From positions 1 to 64,000 of the forward strand of contig NZ_CABGGS010000044.1 of assembly GCF_902158555.1 (NCBI RefSeq): a stretch of DNA of 64,000 nucleotides. The letters are read 5' to 3'. This document shows, piece by piece, positions 35,880 through 44,698 of this stretch. Position 1 is the first letter of the stretch. Each line of letters opens with the position of its first letter. The notes beneath the pieces were generated by a model. The model was not told the DNA's origin, did no database searches, and saw only the letters and a program-made list of their open reading frames with translations. Both the position numbers and the translations under genes were made by a program. The DNA is from Klebsiella spallanzanii. Lineage in GTDB: Bacteria; Pseudomonadota; Gammaproteobacteria; Enterobacterales; Enterobacteriaceae.

Positions 35880-35935
35880 CGGTCGGTGATGAATAACCGC
35901 TGGCCGTGAGGTTTATCGACAGGAGTCATCTTTCA

Positions 35936-36676
35936 ATGATTAAGTCTTTTTTTGCCGCATTATCGTTCATTAGCCGCCTGCCGGTTCCGGCGCGTTTATC
36001 TCAAGGGCTGGAAATAGAACAATATCAACGCAGTATCGTTACTTTTCCTTTTGTCGGATTACTGCTAGGGGCCATCGGCGGCGTCGTGGTGATGTTGCTT
36101 CAGCCCTGGTGCGGCGGTCCGCTTGCCGCACTGCTCGGCGTACTGGCGCTGGCGCTGCTGACCGGTGGTTTTCATCTCGACGGTCTGGCGGATACCTGTG
36201 ATGGTATCTTCTCTGCCCGTCGCCGCGAGCGGATGCTGGAGATTATGCGAGATAGTCGCCTGGGAACCCACGGCGGTCTGGCGCTGATTTTTGTGTTGGT
36301 TGCTAAAGTGCTGGTGGTGAGCGAAGTTGCGCTACGCGGTACGTCGTCGGTTGCCGCTTTGGCTGCGGCCTGCGCCGTAGGCCGGGGGATGGCGGTGCTG
36401 TTGATGTATCGTCAACGCTATGCCCGTGAAGAGGGGCTGGGCAATCTGTTTATCGGTAAAATCACGCTGCGTCAGACGCTGATCACCATGGCGATTGCCC
36501 TGGCGCTGGCGACGCTGCTGCTTGGCGTCAACGGCCTGCTGGCGGCTATCATTACGCTGGTGCTGGTTTGGGCGTTGGGTCAGGCGCTGAAGCGTACTTT
36601 GGGCGGGCAAACCGGCGATACATTAGGCGCGGCGATTGAGCTGGGGGAAGTGATTTTTCTGCTGGCGCTGCTATAG
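35936..36676 (+). CDS. cobS: Adenosylcobinamide-GDP ribazoletransferase CobS
   Basis: Inner-membrane cobalamin(5'-phosphate) synthase joining AdoCbi-GDP to alpha-ribazole. 246 residues with multiple membrane segments and the family signature [19 protein letters not shown] followed by [18 protein letters not shown] 35936 is chosen for AGGAG upstream and the E. coli-like N-terminus. It is intact although cobU directly upstream is a ruin and no cobT follows, so the local cobUST operon is dismantled. Confidence 0.93.
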   Translation: MIKSFFAALSFISRLPVPARLSQGLEIEQYQRSIVTFPFVGLLLGAIGGVVVMLLQPWCGGPLAALLGVLALALLTGGFHLDGLADTCDGIFSARRRERMLEIMRDSRLGTHGGLALIFVLVAKVLVVSEVALRGTSSVAALAAACAVGRGMAVLLMYRQRYAREEGLGNLFIGKITLRQTLITMAIALALATLLLGVNGLLAAIITLVLVWALGQALKRTLGGQTGDTLGAAIELGEVIFLLALL

Positions 36677-36689
36677 GAATTGCTTTCTT

Positions 36690-36770
36690 CCCGGTGGCGC
36701 TGACCGGGCTACGGGTTTAGCGTTGTCCAGGGCCGGTAGCCCGGACATGGCGCATCGCGCCGCCTCCGGG
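36690..36770. repeat. REP/BIME-type extragenic palindrome 3
   Basis: A third pair of inverted REP units (CCCGGTGGCGCTGACCGGGC... and TAGCCCGGACATGGCG... ending CCGCCTCCGGG) lies between the convergent cobS and SAHH-like genes. Confidence 0.82.
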
Positions 36771-36790
36771 AAGTTGTTCAGCGCATACGC

Positions 36791-37900
36791 CTACAGCGCT
36801 TTTTGCCACACGCTCTGCGGCAGCAGATAAACATCCGCTGGCGCATTCATGCCCTCGGTCACGATATGCTGAATGCCGCTGGCCATTACCGCCAGAGTCA
36901 CGTCGAAGGCGTTCAGGCTATCGCCAAAACCGGCGGTCAGGTTGAGCATTGAGCCGTTAGCCATCAGATAGACGGTTTTATCGCCCATCCGGTAGGCGTT
37001 GATATATGGCATCACCTCTTCATGGCTGAACTGGCGCAGGTACTCGCAGTCAATCTCTTCCGCCACGTGCCCGACGTTGAGGATGAACACGCCATCTTTG
37101 GCCTTATCCAGCGCCCGGCTGTTGACCACTTTCTTACCGCCGGTTGCCGTGGCAACGACGTCTGCCGAGGCAATTGCCTCCTGCAATTCAACCACGTGCC
37201 AGCCATCGTAGGCCGCCTGTAATCTACGCGCGGGATCGATTTCCGCTACCATCACCTGACCGCCAAAAGCCTTAGCCGCCGCCGCGACGCCCTGGCCGAC
37301 AAGACCATAGCCGATGACCAGCACTTTTTTCTCGTGCAGGGTCAGGTGAGTGGTCTGGAAGAAGGTGTGCCAGGCGGTCAGGCCAACCATATGACGGTTG
37401 TGCAGCCCCTCTTTAACCGGTAAATCATCCCAGTTAAAAATCGGATAGCCGGGACGGATATCACCCAGGCGACTGACGCCAGAGCCGGTCGCTTCAAGCC
37501 CGGCCACGATGTTGCCGAACTCGCCACGCTGATGCAGCAGGGTGGTAATATCCGCGCCCATTTCGCACAGATGCGTCGGCCGCCAGGCAATCGCTTTTTC
37601 CCATGAGTGCTGCCAGTCGACATCACTCATGTCACGCCATGCGCAGGCTTGTGCGCCGCGTTCCACCAGCCAGGCGACAACGTCATCCTGCACGGTTGTT
37701 GGGTTACAGGTGGTGAGGAAAACTTTAGCGCCTTTCTCCAGGATCCCTTGTACCAGCGGGATCATTTTCATATCAAGATGCATGCAGCAGGCCAGGCGGA
37801 CCTGGCTGAGGTCGGGCAGGGCGGCAACCTGGCGCAGGGTGCGCGGCATATTCTGACTGGCCCATGCCACTTCTTTCTCTAAGTTTGTTTTGTTATTCAA
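36791..37900 (-). CDS. S-adenosylhomocysteinase-like NAD-binding protein
   Basis: 369 residues with the SAHH layout: N-terminal substrate-type domain, a central Rossmann domain (VLIGYGLVGQGV-like, with EIDPARRLQAAYDG), and ILNVGHVAEEIDCEYL. Some SAHH residues appear kept (His in CMHLDM, CN in TTCNPTT, the NVGH loop). Others look replaced: the segment usually KSKFDNLYG reads VKEGLHNRHMVG, and the C-terminal Lys/Tyr tail that completes the partner active site in true SAHH is missing. Enterobacteria normally recycle SAH with Pfs and LuxS. It is therefore probably a diverged hydrolase or dehydrogenase. Divergent from the HPP gene. Confidence 0.75.
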   Translation of the reverse strand: MNNKTNLEKEVAWASQNMPRTLRQVAALPDLSQVRLACCMHLDMKMIPLVQGILEKGAKVFLTTCNPTTVQDDVVAWLVERGAQACAWRDMSDVDWQHSWEKAIAWRPTHLCEMGADITTLLHQRGEFGNIVAGLEATGSGVSRLGDIRPGYPIFNWDDLPVKEGLHNRHMVGLTAWHTFFQTTHLTLHEKKVLVIGYGLVGQGVAAAAKAFGGQVMVAEIDPARRLQAAYDGWHVVELQEAIASADVVATATGGKKVVNSRALDKAKDGVFILNVGHVAEEIDCEYLRQFSHEEVMPYINAYRMGDKTVYLMANGSMLNLTAGFGDSLNAFDVTLAVMASGIQHIVTEGMNAPADVYLLPQSVWQKAL

Positions 37901-38088
37901 TGTGGTTGACCTTCAATCCATAGAATAGGTGATACCCCGACGGGGAGAGTGATTTTAACGTAGCGTGTAAATTTTTTATATTCACAAAATGAATACCGTA
38001 AAGCCACGATAAAGACATGGTTGTTAAATTATGGTTAAAAAAAGAAAATGAAACATAAGTTCTTATTATGACGTAAGCGAGCTGTACG

Positions 38089-38820
38089 ATGTTAAGCGTT
38101 TTGCCCGGATCGCTCTTTTCGCGGATCCGCATTTTCCTCGGCCGCCTTAAGCCGCATGCCTTACCGGTCGCCAGAAAACACATTGTCCTGGCATCGATCG
38201 GTGCCGGAACAGGGCTGGCGGTAACCAGTATGTTCAGCCACTGGCTATTAGGTGAAGTCAACCTCTGGTTTATCGCGCCAATGGGTGCATCGGCGGTGCT
38301 GTTGTTTGGTGTTCCGAGCAGTCCGCTAGCCCAGCCGTGGTCGATAGTCGGCGGCAATGTGCTATCGGCGTTGATTGGCGTGACGGTGGGCATATTGATA
38401 CCCGATCTTGCGCTAGCCTGCGGCGTTGCGGCAGGGTTAGCGATCGCCGGAATGTACTTTCTGCGCTGTCTGCATCCGCCGGGAGGGGCGGTGGCGTTAA
38501 CGGCGATCCTCGGTGGTGCGGGGGTGCAGAGCGAAGGCTACCACTTTGTTCTGACCCCGGTATTGCTCAATTCGTTGATGCTGGCGCTGCTGGCGATTGT
38601 CTTCAATAATCTGGTTGGACGACGCTATCCGCATCCGCTGGCAGCGGAAGAGGTGAAGGCAAAAACGGTACCGCTTGGCCTGGCGGTAACACGAGAAGAT
38701 ATTCACGCGGCGCTGCTGGACGGCCAGTTTCTCGATATTGACGAAGACGACGTCCAGGAGCTGCTGGAGAATATCGAGCAGAAAGCCAGGCTGCGGATTG
38801 CCAGCACGCGACGCTCCTGA
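38089..38820 (+). CDS. HPP-family inner-membrane protein
   Basis: 243 residues with about five membrane helices and the family signature LHPPGGAVALTA near residue 125; members of this family in other organisms have been linked to nitrite transport. A charged C-terminal cytoplasmic tail (about residues 185-243) includes an acidic stretch DIDEDDVQELLE. Divergent from the SAHH-like gene across 188 bases and closed by a good terminator. Substrate not known here. Confidence 0.85.
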   Translation: MLSVLPGSLFSRIRIFLGRLKPHALPVARKHIVLASIGAGTGLAVTSMFSHWLLGEVNLWFIAPMGASAVLLFGVPSSPLAQPWSIVGGNVLSALIGVTVGILIPDLALACGVAAGLAIAGMYFLRCLHPPGGAVALTAILGGAGVQSEGYHFVLTPVLLNSLMLALLAIVFNNLVGRRYPHPLAAEEVKAKTVPLGLAVTREDIHAALLDGQFLDIDEDDVQELLENIEQKARLRIASTRRS

Positions 38821-38838
38821 TTTTCTTTCCTGTCACCA

Positions 38839-38871
38839 GGGGACGTGAATTTACTTCGCGTTCCCTTTTTT
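38839..38871 (+). terminator. Terminator of the HPP gene
   Basis: GGGGACGTGAA pairs with TTCGCGTTCCC (two wobble pairs) around a 5-base loop, followed by six T residues. Confidence 0.85.
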
Positions 38872-39200
38872 ATTGTACTTCCTCCCGACCCATCGCCGAG
38901 TCAGGCAATTCTTCACGCCCTGTACTTACAAAACTCTCTGGATCGTGATTGCGATCGAGAAAATCGTCCATTTGATGAGCAAAAAGTTGACGCCCTTAAC
39001 GAAATGAAAATTCCAAAATAAATTGATATGGATTTTTTAATTCGTAAGCGTATAACAAAGTTGTTAAATTATGCACCCGGGTGCAAAGAGGTGTGCAACT
39101 GATTTCCGATGTCAGAACCTGCTGTCTCTGCATTGGCAATGTGATCTTTTTATTCATAAAAACAAAACGATAGAACGCTCATCCCTGACAGGACAACAAA
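38872..39200 (+). promoter_or_regulatory. Promoter region of the inositol-like operon, with LacI-type operator at 39072-39085
   Basis: TGCACCCGGGTGCA at 39072-39085 is a perfect 14-bp palindrome with a central CG, the form of a LacI/GalR-family operator. A related half-site GTGTGCA lies at about 39091-39097. The bases TTGTTAAATTA just before it could be part of the promoter, so binding would block RNA polymerase. The ATG of the first gene is 115 bases downstream. The LacI-type gene at 43195 is the natural candidate regulator. Confidence 0.7.
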
Positions 39201-40625
39201 ATGACCGATCATGTGATAACTGAAAGTCGTAAAACAGATAATGATAAGAAAATCAGATTAATAACCCTTGTCTCTACCATCGGCGGTTTGTGCTTTGGTT
39301 ATGACACCGGGGTTATTTCCGGCGCACTGATTTTTATGAAGAACGATCTTGGCCTCAGCCCATTGCAGGAAGGGCTGGTGACATCGTTCTTATTATTCGG
39401 CGCTGCAATCGGCTCTGTGGGCGGCGGCTGGCTGTCGGACCGGCAGGGCAGGCGGAAAAATATCCTCTGGGTTGCGGTTATTTTTATCTTTGGCGCGCTC
39501 GGTACCGCTATCGCGTGGGATATGTCATCGATGATTATCGCCCGCTTTATCCTTGGCCTGGCGGTGGGCTGCGCATCGGTGACGGTGCCGATTTATATTT
39601 CCGAACTCGCCCGCCCCTCCCAGCGTGAACGGCTGGTGACGGTCAATGAACTGATGATTGTCACCGGGCAATTTCTCGCCTACTCCGTTAATGCCTCCAT
39701 CGTCAATTTCTACCCTGACATGTCGCACAACTGGCGCTTAATGCTGGCGATCCCGGCGCTGCCCGGGGCACTGCTGTGGATAGGCATGCTGGTAATGCCG
39801 GAGTCTCCGCGTTTCTTCGTGCGTAAGGGGCAAATCGACAAAGCGGTTGCGGTGCTGAAAACCATTCGTCGTCCGGAAGAGGTGGAGCAGGAGATCCGCG
39901 ATATTCAGCAGGTAAGCCAGGCAGGCGCTATCCAGGGGCGGTTTATTGATGAGCTGAAGAAGAGGTGGGTGCTACAGCTGATTTTAATTGGCCTGATGAT
40001 CGTGCTGGCGACACGCGTCACTGGGGTCAACACCATTATGTACTACGCTCCGACGGTGCTGAAGGCTACCGGTCTGGGCGATGCGGCGGCGGTAACCGGC
40101 GCGGTGGCCAACGGCGTGGTTTCTATCCTGGCGACCCTGTTAGGGATGCTGCTGATTGGCAGACACTCCCGGCGCAAAATGTTCTTCACCGGGCAGATTG
40201 GCGTCACGCTGAGTCTGGTGCTGATCGGCCTCTCTTTCAAACTCTTCTTCCATATGGAAACCGTTGATGGTGTTAGCGGCCTGCAGGCCAACTTTGCCGG
40301 CGCCAGCTACATCATTCTTGCCTTGATGCTGGTGTTCCTGACTTTTATGCAGGGGTGGATTGCTCCGGTGTTCTGGCTAATGCTCGCTGAAATTTACCCG
40401 CTGCGGATGCGCGGCCTGGGAATGGGCTTTGCGGTATTCGGGCTATGGATTTTTGACTTCATCATTCAGTCCGTGTTCCCGATTTTACTTAACAACTATG
40501 GCGGTGGAATGACCTTCGGTTTCTTCGCCGGTACCAACGTCATTATGTTGATTCTGCTGGTGAAATTCCTACCGGAAACCCGCGGGTTAACCCTTGAACA
40601 GATTGAACAAAAATTCAGATTCTGA
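39201..40625 (+). CDS. Sugar-porter MFS transporter, IolT-like
   Basis: 474-residue proton symporter of the sugar porter family with 12 membrane helices. Signatures: GGLCFGYDTGVISGALIF in helix 1, DRQGRRKN in the first loop, PESPRFFVRKG after helix 6 and PETRG near the C-terminus. IolT/GalP-like proteins import myo-inositol or related polyols and hexoses. It is the first gene of a cluster with an IolG-like dehydrogenase and a TIM-barrel isomerase, which supports a cyclitol or similar substrate. AGGACA precedes the ATG. Confidence 0.85.
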   Translation: MTDHVITESRKTDNDKKIRLITLVSTIGGLCFGYDTGVISGALIFMKNDLGLSPLQEGLVTSFLLFGAAIGSVGGGWLSDRQGRRKNILWVAVIFIFGALGTAIAWDMSSMIIARFILGLAVGCASVTVPIYISELARPSQRERLVTVNELMIVTGQFLAYSVNASIVNFYPDMSHNWRLMLAIPALPGALLWIGMLVMPESPRFFVRKGQIDKAVAVLKTIRRPEEVEQEIRDIQQVSQAGAIQGRFIDELKKRWVLQLILIGLMIVLATRVTGVNTIMYYAPTVLKATGLGDAAAVTGAVANGVVSILATLLGMLLIGRHSRRKMFFTGQIGVTLSLVLIGLSFKLFFHMETVDGVSGLQANFAGASYIILALMLVFLTFMQGWIAPVFWLMLAEIYPLRMRGLGMGFAVFGLWIFDFIIQSVFPILLNNYGGGMTFGFFAGTNVIMLILLVKFLPETRGLTLEQIEQKFRF

Positions 40626-40648
40626 TTTAGAAATATGGAGGAATGTAT

Positions 40649-41659
40649 ATGACAGTGAATATCGGTTTAATTGGTTTGGGTATGATTGGTCGCGACCATT
40701 TACAGCGTTTCCAGTCGGTTATTCAGAACGCCAGAGTCAGCGCCGTCTGCGATATCAATCGTAACGTGACCGACTCTATTGCCCGCGAATATGGCGCACA
40801 GGCTTATTACGATGCGGTGGAGATGATTCAGTCGGACGACGTGGATGCCGTTTTTATTTGTTCCATTGGTCCGGTTCACAAAGAGCAAATACTGGCGGCG
40901 ATTAAAGCGGGTAAGCCAGTATTTTGCGAAAAGCCGCTGACCCCGACCGCTGATGAAGCCAAAGCGATTATCGACGCTGAAGTGGCCTGCGGTAAACGTA
41001 TGCTGCAGCTTGGATTCATGCGCCGTTTCGACCCGGGGTATAACCAGCTTAAAGCGACTCTGGACAGCGGCGAGCTGGGTGAGATTTTGCTTATCCATTG
41101 CGCCCACCGCAACGCCTCTGTTCCGGAGAGCTACACCCTGGAAATGGCGATTAACGATTCGGCTACCCACGAAATCGACATTATTCGCTATCTGCTCAAC
41201 GAAAATATCGTATCGGTGCGCGTGGATAAGCCGCGTAAGAAAACGCACAGAGCCTGCGCGCATCTGCAGGATCCGCTGATCGTGATTTTTGAAACCGAAT
41301 CTGGCGTACGCATCGATGATGAATTGTTTGTGAACTGTGACTACGGTTACGACATTCGTTGTGAAGTGATTGGTGAAAACGCCATTAGCGCGCTGACCGA
41401 GCAGGCGCTCACTACGACCCGTTCGGCGAAAGGCTATAGCCGCGCAATCCCCCAAACCTGCATGGAACGTTTCGCTACCGCTTACGACCGTGAGGTGCAG
41501 AATTTTGTTGACCGGGTGAATGAAGGGGGGGAAATGACCGGGCCATCCTCCTGGGATGGGTTTGTGGTGGCGATGGTGTGCGATGCCGGGCTGGCTTCGC
41601 TGACGGATGGCGAAAAGCATGCCGTCTCTCTGCCTGAATGCCCGGCGTTGTATCGCTAA
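40649..41659 (+). CDS. Gfo/Idh/MocA oxidoreductase, IolG-like (inositol 2-dehydrogenase family)
   Basis: 336-residue NAD-dependent sugar or inositol dehydrogenase. The N-terminal Rossmann fold begins VNIGLIGLGMIGRDH; VFCEKPLTP carries the EKP motif and NDSATHEIDIIRYL the catalytic Asp/His pair typical of IolG. ATG 40649 is chosen over ATG 40643 because GGAGGA touches the latter directly but is six bases from the former. Located 23 bases after the transporter. The rest of the inositol pathway (iolC, iolD, iolB, iolA) is not in this window, so the exact substrate is open. Confidence 0.85.
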   Translation: MTVNIGLIGLGMIGRDHLQRFQSVIQNARVSAVCDINRNVTDSIAREYGAQAYYDAVEMIQSDDVDAVFICSIGPVHKEQILAAIKAGKPVFCEKPLTPTADEAKAIIDAEVACGKRMLQLGFMRRFDPGYNQLKATLDSGELGEILLIHCAHRNASVPESYTLEMAINDSATHEIDIIRYLLNENIVSVRVDKPRKKTHRACAHLQDPLIVIFETESGVRIDDELFVNCDYGYDIRCEVIGENAISALTEQALTTTRSAKGYSRAIPQTCMERFATAYDREVQNFVDRVNEGGEMTGPSSWDGFVVAMVCDAGLASLTDGEKHAVSLPECPALYR

Positions 41660-41683
41660 CCCTTTAACGTACGGGAGAGGCGC

Positions 41684-42133
41684 ATGTTAACCCTTAAGCA
41701 AGAAGATATTTTTATTGGCTGTCGGGCGAATTCAAAGAAAAGAGCGCTGCGTATCGCTGCAGACTCCCTGCAGGCCAGCGGCTACGTCAGCGAAGGCTTT
41801 TTTGAATCGATGGTGGAGCGCGAAAAGGTGCTCTCTACCTGGCTCGGGGCGGGCGTGGCGATGCCTCACTGCAGCAAAGAGGGCATTGACCTGGTACGGC
41901 AAACCGGCTTCCAGCTGTTTCAGTTTCCGGATGGCGTGGGCTGGGGGGAAGGCAAGGTAGCTTTCCTGGTGGTCGCCGTGGCGGCAAAAAATAACGAACA
42001 CATTGATGTTATCGCGGATCTGGCTGACCTGCTTGATGATGAAGTGAAAACAACGCTGCTGGCCAGCGCCGACAGCAAAGACGCGTTTATGCAGATCCTC
42101 GAAGGTCACTCATTTAAGAAGGATAGACTATGA
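41684..42133 (+). CDS. Orphan PTS EIIA component, mannitol/fructose type
   Basis: 149 residues with the EIIA(Man/Fru) fold: SLQASGYVSEGFFESMVERE and the phosphorylation site GAGVAMPHCSKE, where the His is expected to take phosphate from HPr. No EIIB or EIIC gene is nearby; instead the cluster uses an MFS transporter. It overlaps the next gene by four bases and lies 24 bases after the dehydrogenase, so it is part of the operon. It may act as a phosphorylation-dependent regulator of the transporter or enzymes rather than in group translocation (inference). Confidence 0.85.
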   Translation: MLTLKQEDIFIGCRANSKKRALRIAADSLQASGYVSEGFFESMVEREKVLSTWLGAGVAMPHCSKEGIDLVRQTGFQLFQFPDGVGWGEGKVAFLVVAVAAKNNEHIDVIADLADLLDDEVKTTLLASADSKDAFMQILEGHSFKKDRL

Positions 42134-43071
42134 AACTGGCACTCTGTACTGATGTTCTTGCTGACCTGGCTTTCCCCGAAATGCTTGACCGCGTTAAGCA
42201 GTACGGGATCAGCGGCGTGGAGATGACCGCTGGCGGCTGGTCGCCTTGTCCGCACGTTAAAACCGAGGAACTGCTGGCTTCTCCGGCTAAGCTGGCGGCG
42301 TTTCGCGGGGAGCTGGAAAAACGCGGAATCGAAATCGTCGCGCTGAACTGTTCGGGTAACCCGCTGGCCCCCGGTGCGTTGGGTGAGAAGCATACCGCCA
42401 GCAGCTATCGTACTGTTGAGCTGGCGGCGAAGCTCGGCGTGAAAAAGATTGTCATGATGAGCGGTCTGCCGGGCGGCGGCCCGGACGATAAAATCCCTAA
42501 CTGGATAACCTCAACGGTTTCCTGGCCGGACTATATGCCAGGCGTTGTCGACTACCAGTGGAATGAGGTTGCCATCCCGTGGTGGCAGGCTTTTGCCCGT
42601 CATGCGGCCGAGCATGGCATTGAGCAGATTGCCCTCGAAGAGTTCCCCAGTCAGTTGGTGTACAACCCAAGCACGCTGCTGCGCCTGCGCGATGCGGTTG
42701 GCGACATTATTGGGATGAACCTCGATCCGTCGCATCTGATTGCCATGGGGGCCGATCCGATTGCCGCTGCCCGGAAGCTGGAAGGGGTGATTTATCACGT
42801 CCATGGCAAAGACGCGCGTATTGAGCGTGGGCTGGCGGATGTCGATGGCCTGCTGGAGTATCAGCCGGTGACGGAAACCAAAAGTCGTACCTGGAACTAC
42901 GTGGCGGTTGGCTGCGGACAGGATTTGAAGTGGTGGAAAGAGTTCTTCTCGGTGCTGCGCATGACCGGATACAACGGCTATGTGTCGCTGGAGATGGAGG
43001 ACCTGACAATGAGCGTTGAAGCGGGGCTGCGGACGTCGATTGATGCCCTCAACGCAACGTTAAGTCAGTGA
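42130..43071 (+). CDS. Sugar phosphate isomerase/epimerase family TIM-barrel protein
   Basis: 313 residues of the xylose-isomerase-like/AP endonuclease 2 superfamily, as in IolE, IolI and IolH. Metal-ligand candidates are E in IALEEFPSQ, D and H in MNLDPSHL, H in YHVHGKDARI and E in VSLEMED, the usual order in this fold. Coupled to the EIIA gene by an ATGA overlap. In a cluster with an IolG-like dehydrogenase it probably acts on the keto product. Last gene before the terminator. Confidence 0.85.
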   Translation: MKLALCTDVLADLAFPEMLDRVKQYGISGVEMTAGGWSPCPHVKTEELLASPAKLAAFRGELEKRGIEIVALNCSGNPLAPGALGEKHTASSYRTVELAAKLGVKKIVMMSGLPGGGPDDKIPNWITSTVSWPDYMPGVVDYQWNEVAIPWWQAFARHAAEHGIEQIALEEFPSQLVYNPSTLLRLRDAVGDIIGMNLDPSHLIAMGADPIAAARKLEGVIYHVHGKDARIERGLADVDGLLEYQPVTETKSRTWNYVAVGCGQDLKWWKEFFSVLRMTGYNGYVSLEMEDLTMSVEAGLRTSIDALNATLSQ

Positions 43072-43078
43072 CAACGGG

Positions 43079-43122
43079 CCGCGTTTTCCCTCCGGGGGGC
43101 GGGAGAACGCGGCGCGTTTTTT
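43079..43122 (+). terminator. Terminator of the inositol-like operon
   Basis: CCGCGTTTTCCC (43079-43090) pairs with GGGAGAACGCGG (43101-43112) with one wobble; four bases later come six T residues. Confidence 0.8.
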
Positions 43123-43194
43123 GTTGAGCAGATTCTATCTTGCTGTATTTTACGTTCTATTGGATGTTATTTATCAGGAACGTTAAAACCGAGT

Positions 43195-44199
43195 ATGAGC
43201 GCCCCTAAACGACAAAAAGCGACCGCCAGCGACGTTGCGTTACTGGCGGGAGTCTCAAAGTGGACCGTTTCCCGGGCATTTACCCCCGGGGCCTCCATCC
43301 AGCCAAAAACCCGAGAAGAGGTGATGAAAGCCGCCAATACTTTGGGATATCGGCCAAATTTGCTGGCACGCAGTCTGACGCAAAAACAAACCCATATCAT
43401 CGGTGTGGCGGTAGACGAGCTACGCAATCCCAACATGGTGCTGCTGCTTAACGAAGTGACCCGCCAGCTGCAAAATCGCGGCTACATGGCGCTGGTAATA
43501 AACGTCACCGACCAGGAAAACACCCGCACGGCGATGGCGCTGGCTTACCAGCTTCAGGTCGACGGTATTCTGTTTATGGCAACGGTGCTGACGCCAGAAC
43601 TGATTGCTATTGCGACTGAAATTCATCGCGTACCGCTAGTGCAGATTGGCCGTAATACCGAGAACCCGGAAATCCAGGTGGTGAACATTGACGGTATGCT
43701 TGCTGGAAAGCAGATTGCCGAGCTGCTGCTGGCTCAGGGGCATCGTACATTTGGCTATATGAAAGGGCCGGATACCGCCTCGCACCATTTAATGAGGATG
43801 GAGGGATACCAGGCGGCGCTAGAGAAAGCGGGCTGCCGGCTTGATACCTTGCTGGTCGCGGGACAATATTTGCGTACCCGGGGATATACGGTGATGAGCG
43901 ACTATCTTGACGCGACGCCCGCAGACGAACGGGTCGACGCCTTATTCTGCGAAAACGATATTCTGGCGATTGGCGCACTGCAGGCGCTGCGAGAGCGCGA
44001 TTTAAAGATGGGTATTGTCGGTTTCGATAATATCGACGAGGCGGCGGCGCCGGAATGGCAGCTGACTACCTACGATCAGCGACGCGAGTGTCTGGTTGAG
44101 GAGGCGTTGAATCGGCTAATCGATGCCACCGAAGGTCTGGCGGCGGCGTGGCGCACCGGGGAACCGATCGTGCGCCAGTCGCATCGCCACCAGGGTTAG
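43195..44199 (+). CDS. LacI-family transcriptional repressor
   Basis: 334 residues: an N-terminal HTH and hinge (ATASDVALLAGVSKWTVSRA, then LGYRPNLLARSL) and a periplasmic-binding-protein-like effector domain from about residue 65. Placed right after the sugar cluster's terminator, same orientation. The perfect palindrome at 39072-39085 is its likely operator. Effector unknown, presumably an inositol-like compound or its first oxidation product. Its 3' end overlaps the convergent tautomerase gene by four bases. Confidence 0.9.
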   Translation: MSAPKRQKATASDVALLAGVSKWTVSRAFTPGASIQPKTREEVMKAANTLGYRPNLLARSLTQKQTHIIGVAVDELRNPNMVLLLNEVTRQLQNRGYMALVINVTDQENTRTAMALAYQLQVDGILFMATVLTPELIAIATEIHRVPLVQIGRNTENPEIQVVNIDGMLAGKQIAELLLAQGHRTFGYMKGPDTASHHLMRMEGYQAALEKAGCRLDTLLVAGQYLRTRGYTVMSDYLDATPADERVDALFCENDILAIGALQALRERDLKMGIVGFDNIDEAAAPEWQLTTYDQRRECLVEEALNRLIDATEGLAAAWRTGEPIVRQSHRHQG

Positions 44200-44585
44200 A
44201 GCTCGCCGGTGATGTACTGTGCTACTCCGCGGGCAAAGCTCCAGTCGCCTTTGTGGTTGCTGATCACCGAGATCATCAGGTCATCGCCGCTTAACCCGCA
44301 GTGTTCCTGTAGCTCAGCCTGCAGGGTGGCATAGAAAAGCTGCTTTTGCTCTTCGCTGCGCGGGCTGGTATAGACTCTCACCACCACCACATCCCGGCTT
44401 CGCATCAGCCCCAGGCCAGTATCTTCAATGATCATGTGGTGGGCTTTGTTTTCGTGAACAATCTGGTAGCGGTCGCGCTCCGGTACCTTAAACGCTTGCA
44501 CGACAGCGCGGTGTGCCGCGTCCAGCAGGGTTTTTATCTCGTCTTCGGTACGGCCTTCAATGATATCAAACGTCAGTAATGGCAT
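44196..44585 (-). CDS. Tautomerase-superfamily protein, malonate semialdehyde decarboxylase-like
   Basis: 129 residues, starting MPLLTFDIIEGR, so Pro is the N-terminal residue after Met removal and is the expected catalytic base. The length is that of the MSAD/CHMI-type tautomerases rather than the 62-residue 4-OT. Counting Pro as 1, Asp37 and Arg75 are at the positions used by MSAD, but position 73 is Ser, so decarboxylase activity is uncertain. Divergent from a LysR regulator gene that probably controls it. Confidence 0.8.
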   Translation of the reverse strand: MPLLTFDIIEGRTEDEIKTLLDAAHRAVVQAFKVPERDRYQIVHENKAHHMIIEDTGLGLMRSRDVVVVRVYTSPRSEEQKQLFYATLQAELQEHCGLSGDDLMISVISNHKGDWSFARGVAQYITGEL

Positions 44586-44672
44586 AGCAGATGGTCCTTA
44601 TTGTCGGATTAACGGTCTGTGAAGTGATGCTAACCAATGCTGATTCAGGTAAAAACCGCTATATTTGAACTC

Positions 44673-44694
44673 ATTGTTTTTCTATGTGAACAAT
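44673..44694. promoter_or_regulatory. Possible LysR operator between the tautomerase and LysR genes
   Basis: ATTGTT (44673-44678) and AACAAT (44689-44694) form an interrupted palindrome with a 10-base spacer, just before the LysR start. LysR-type regulators often bind such interrupted palindromes and repress their own gene while activating the divergent one. Confidence 0.4.
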
Positions 44695-44698
44695 CGAT

